Part shown: in pieces, positions 5,818-6,063 of the stretch
Position numbering within the stretch: position 1 is the stretch's first letter
Layout of the letters: every line of letters begins with the position of its first letter
NCBI GenBank assembly: GCA_946482625.1
Contig: CAMLSH010000245.1
Span: forward strand, 1-6,063
Length of the DNA stretch: 6,063 nt
Source of the DNA: an uncultured Opitutaceae bacterium
Lineage (GTDB): Bacteria > Verrucomicrobiota > Verrucomicrobiae > Opitutales > Opitutaceae
Direction of reading: 5' to 3'
Notes under the pieces: generated by a model
The model's database searches: none
What the model was told of the DNA's origin: nothing
What the model saw: the letters and a program-made list of their open reading frames with translations, nothing else
Made by a program: the position numbers and the translations under genes

Positions 5818-5846
5818 CTCTGCGGTGTAACGCGGAGGGAGTTTTT
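5818..5846 (+). terminator. Weak terminator-like hairpin with T-run in the divergent intergenic region
   Basis: CTCTGCG (5818-5824) pairs with CGCGGAG (5831-5837), 7 bp including one G-U around a 6-nt loop, followed 4 nt later by TTTTT (5842-5846). It lies upstream of the DCC-family gene on the same strand. If transcribed, it could be an attenuator; no upstream plus-strand gene exists in the window that would need a terminator. The gap before the T-run makes it weaker than a standard intrinsic terminator. Confidence 0.3.
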
Positions 5847-5926
5847 GGGATTGGCGGCGGGGCGCTCCGCAAAAACACTGGGCCGATCCGGGAGATTTTC
5901 GTGACGCCCTCCCACCGGATTCATCC

Positions 5927-6063
5927 ATGGTCGCCAACGTACCCACGCCAAATCTTCGTCGCACACCGTTGTTGATGTACGACGGGACGTGTGGGCTGTG
6001 CAATGCGTGCGTGCGGCTGCTGCTGCGTATCGATAAAGCGGGCACGCTGCGGTTCGCGCCGCT
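5927..6063 (+). CDS. DCC-family (DUF393) thiol-disulfide oxidoreductase-like protein, 5' part only
   Basis: The first 45 codons are present and the gene runs off the right edge. The family is named after its conserved D-x-x-C-x-x-C motif, here LLMYDGTCGLCNACVRLLLR with Asp19, Cys22 and Cys25, followed by the typical basic helix, RIDKAGTLRFAP. That is the usual spacing to the 'f-fapl' strand at the start of these roughly 130-residue thioredoxin-like proteins. A redox role in the cytoplasm is presumed for the family; substrates are largely undefined. The ATG at 5927 gives a 16-residue lead before the internal ATG at 5975; the longer start is preferred because family members usually have a short strand before YDG. 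No Shine-Dalgarno is seen; the 20 nt before the ATG are 75% pyrimidine. It is divergent from the subunit operon and shows no evident functional link to it. Confidence 0.9.
   Translation, partial: MVANVPTPNLRRTPLLMYDGTCGLCNACVRLLLRIDKAGTLRFAP

Noticed and set aside
5700..5830. Cyclic-di-GMP (GEMM) or other known riboswitch before the surface operon
   Set aside because: The leader was considered because surface fibres are often under c-di-GMP control, but the conserved GEMM core (GACGCAAAGC-like with its paired stems) is not present.

Overview
This is a GC-rich, gene-dense bacterial window. The secreted proteins carry Gram-negative-type signal peptides, and one has a predicted outer-membrane barrel, so the host is a didermal bacterium. 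High GC, the absence of Shine-Dalgarno sequences and the general feel of the proteins suggest a Verrucomicrobiota (Opitutales-like) genome. That placement is an inference, not a demonstration.

Layout from left to right. (1) The first 104 codons of a tRNA-dihydrouridine synthase run off the left edge on the minus strand (1-314). (2) A 209-base gap (315-523) holds a weak candidate promoter for that gene and a cluster of small inverted repeats. (3) A compact module (524-967) holds a 118-residue predicted helix-turn-helix protein on the minus strand, with a perfect long palindrome on each side. The two palindromes share an identical 27-bp core. One abuts the stop codon and the other lies 23 bp before the start codon. 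(4) A four-gene minus-strand operon (5687 down to 1027) encodes, in order of transcription, a Thr-rich secreted subunit-like protein, a second small secreted protein, a PapD-like periplasmic chaperone-like protein, and a large usher-like outer-membrane protein with two C-terminal carboxypeptidase-regulatory-like domains. (5) A 239-base divergent intergenic region (5688-5926) follows. (6) The start of a DCC-family (DUF393) thiol-oxidoreductase-like gene runs off the right edge on the plus strand.

The operon is tightly coupled: a 36-nt gap, then an ATGA overlap, then an abutting TGA-GTG junction. Every product has an export signal. The simplest reading is a non-classical chaperone/usher-like system that folds and exports one or two beta-rich surface subunits. 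It does not look like textbook FimC/FimD pili.

The two most interesting items are the palindrome-bracketed HTH gene (autoregulator with operators, minimal mobile cassette, or gene between two terminators) and the atypical chaperone/usher-like operon.
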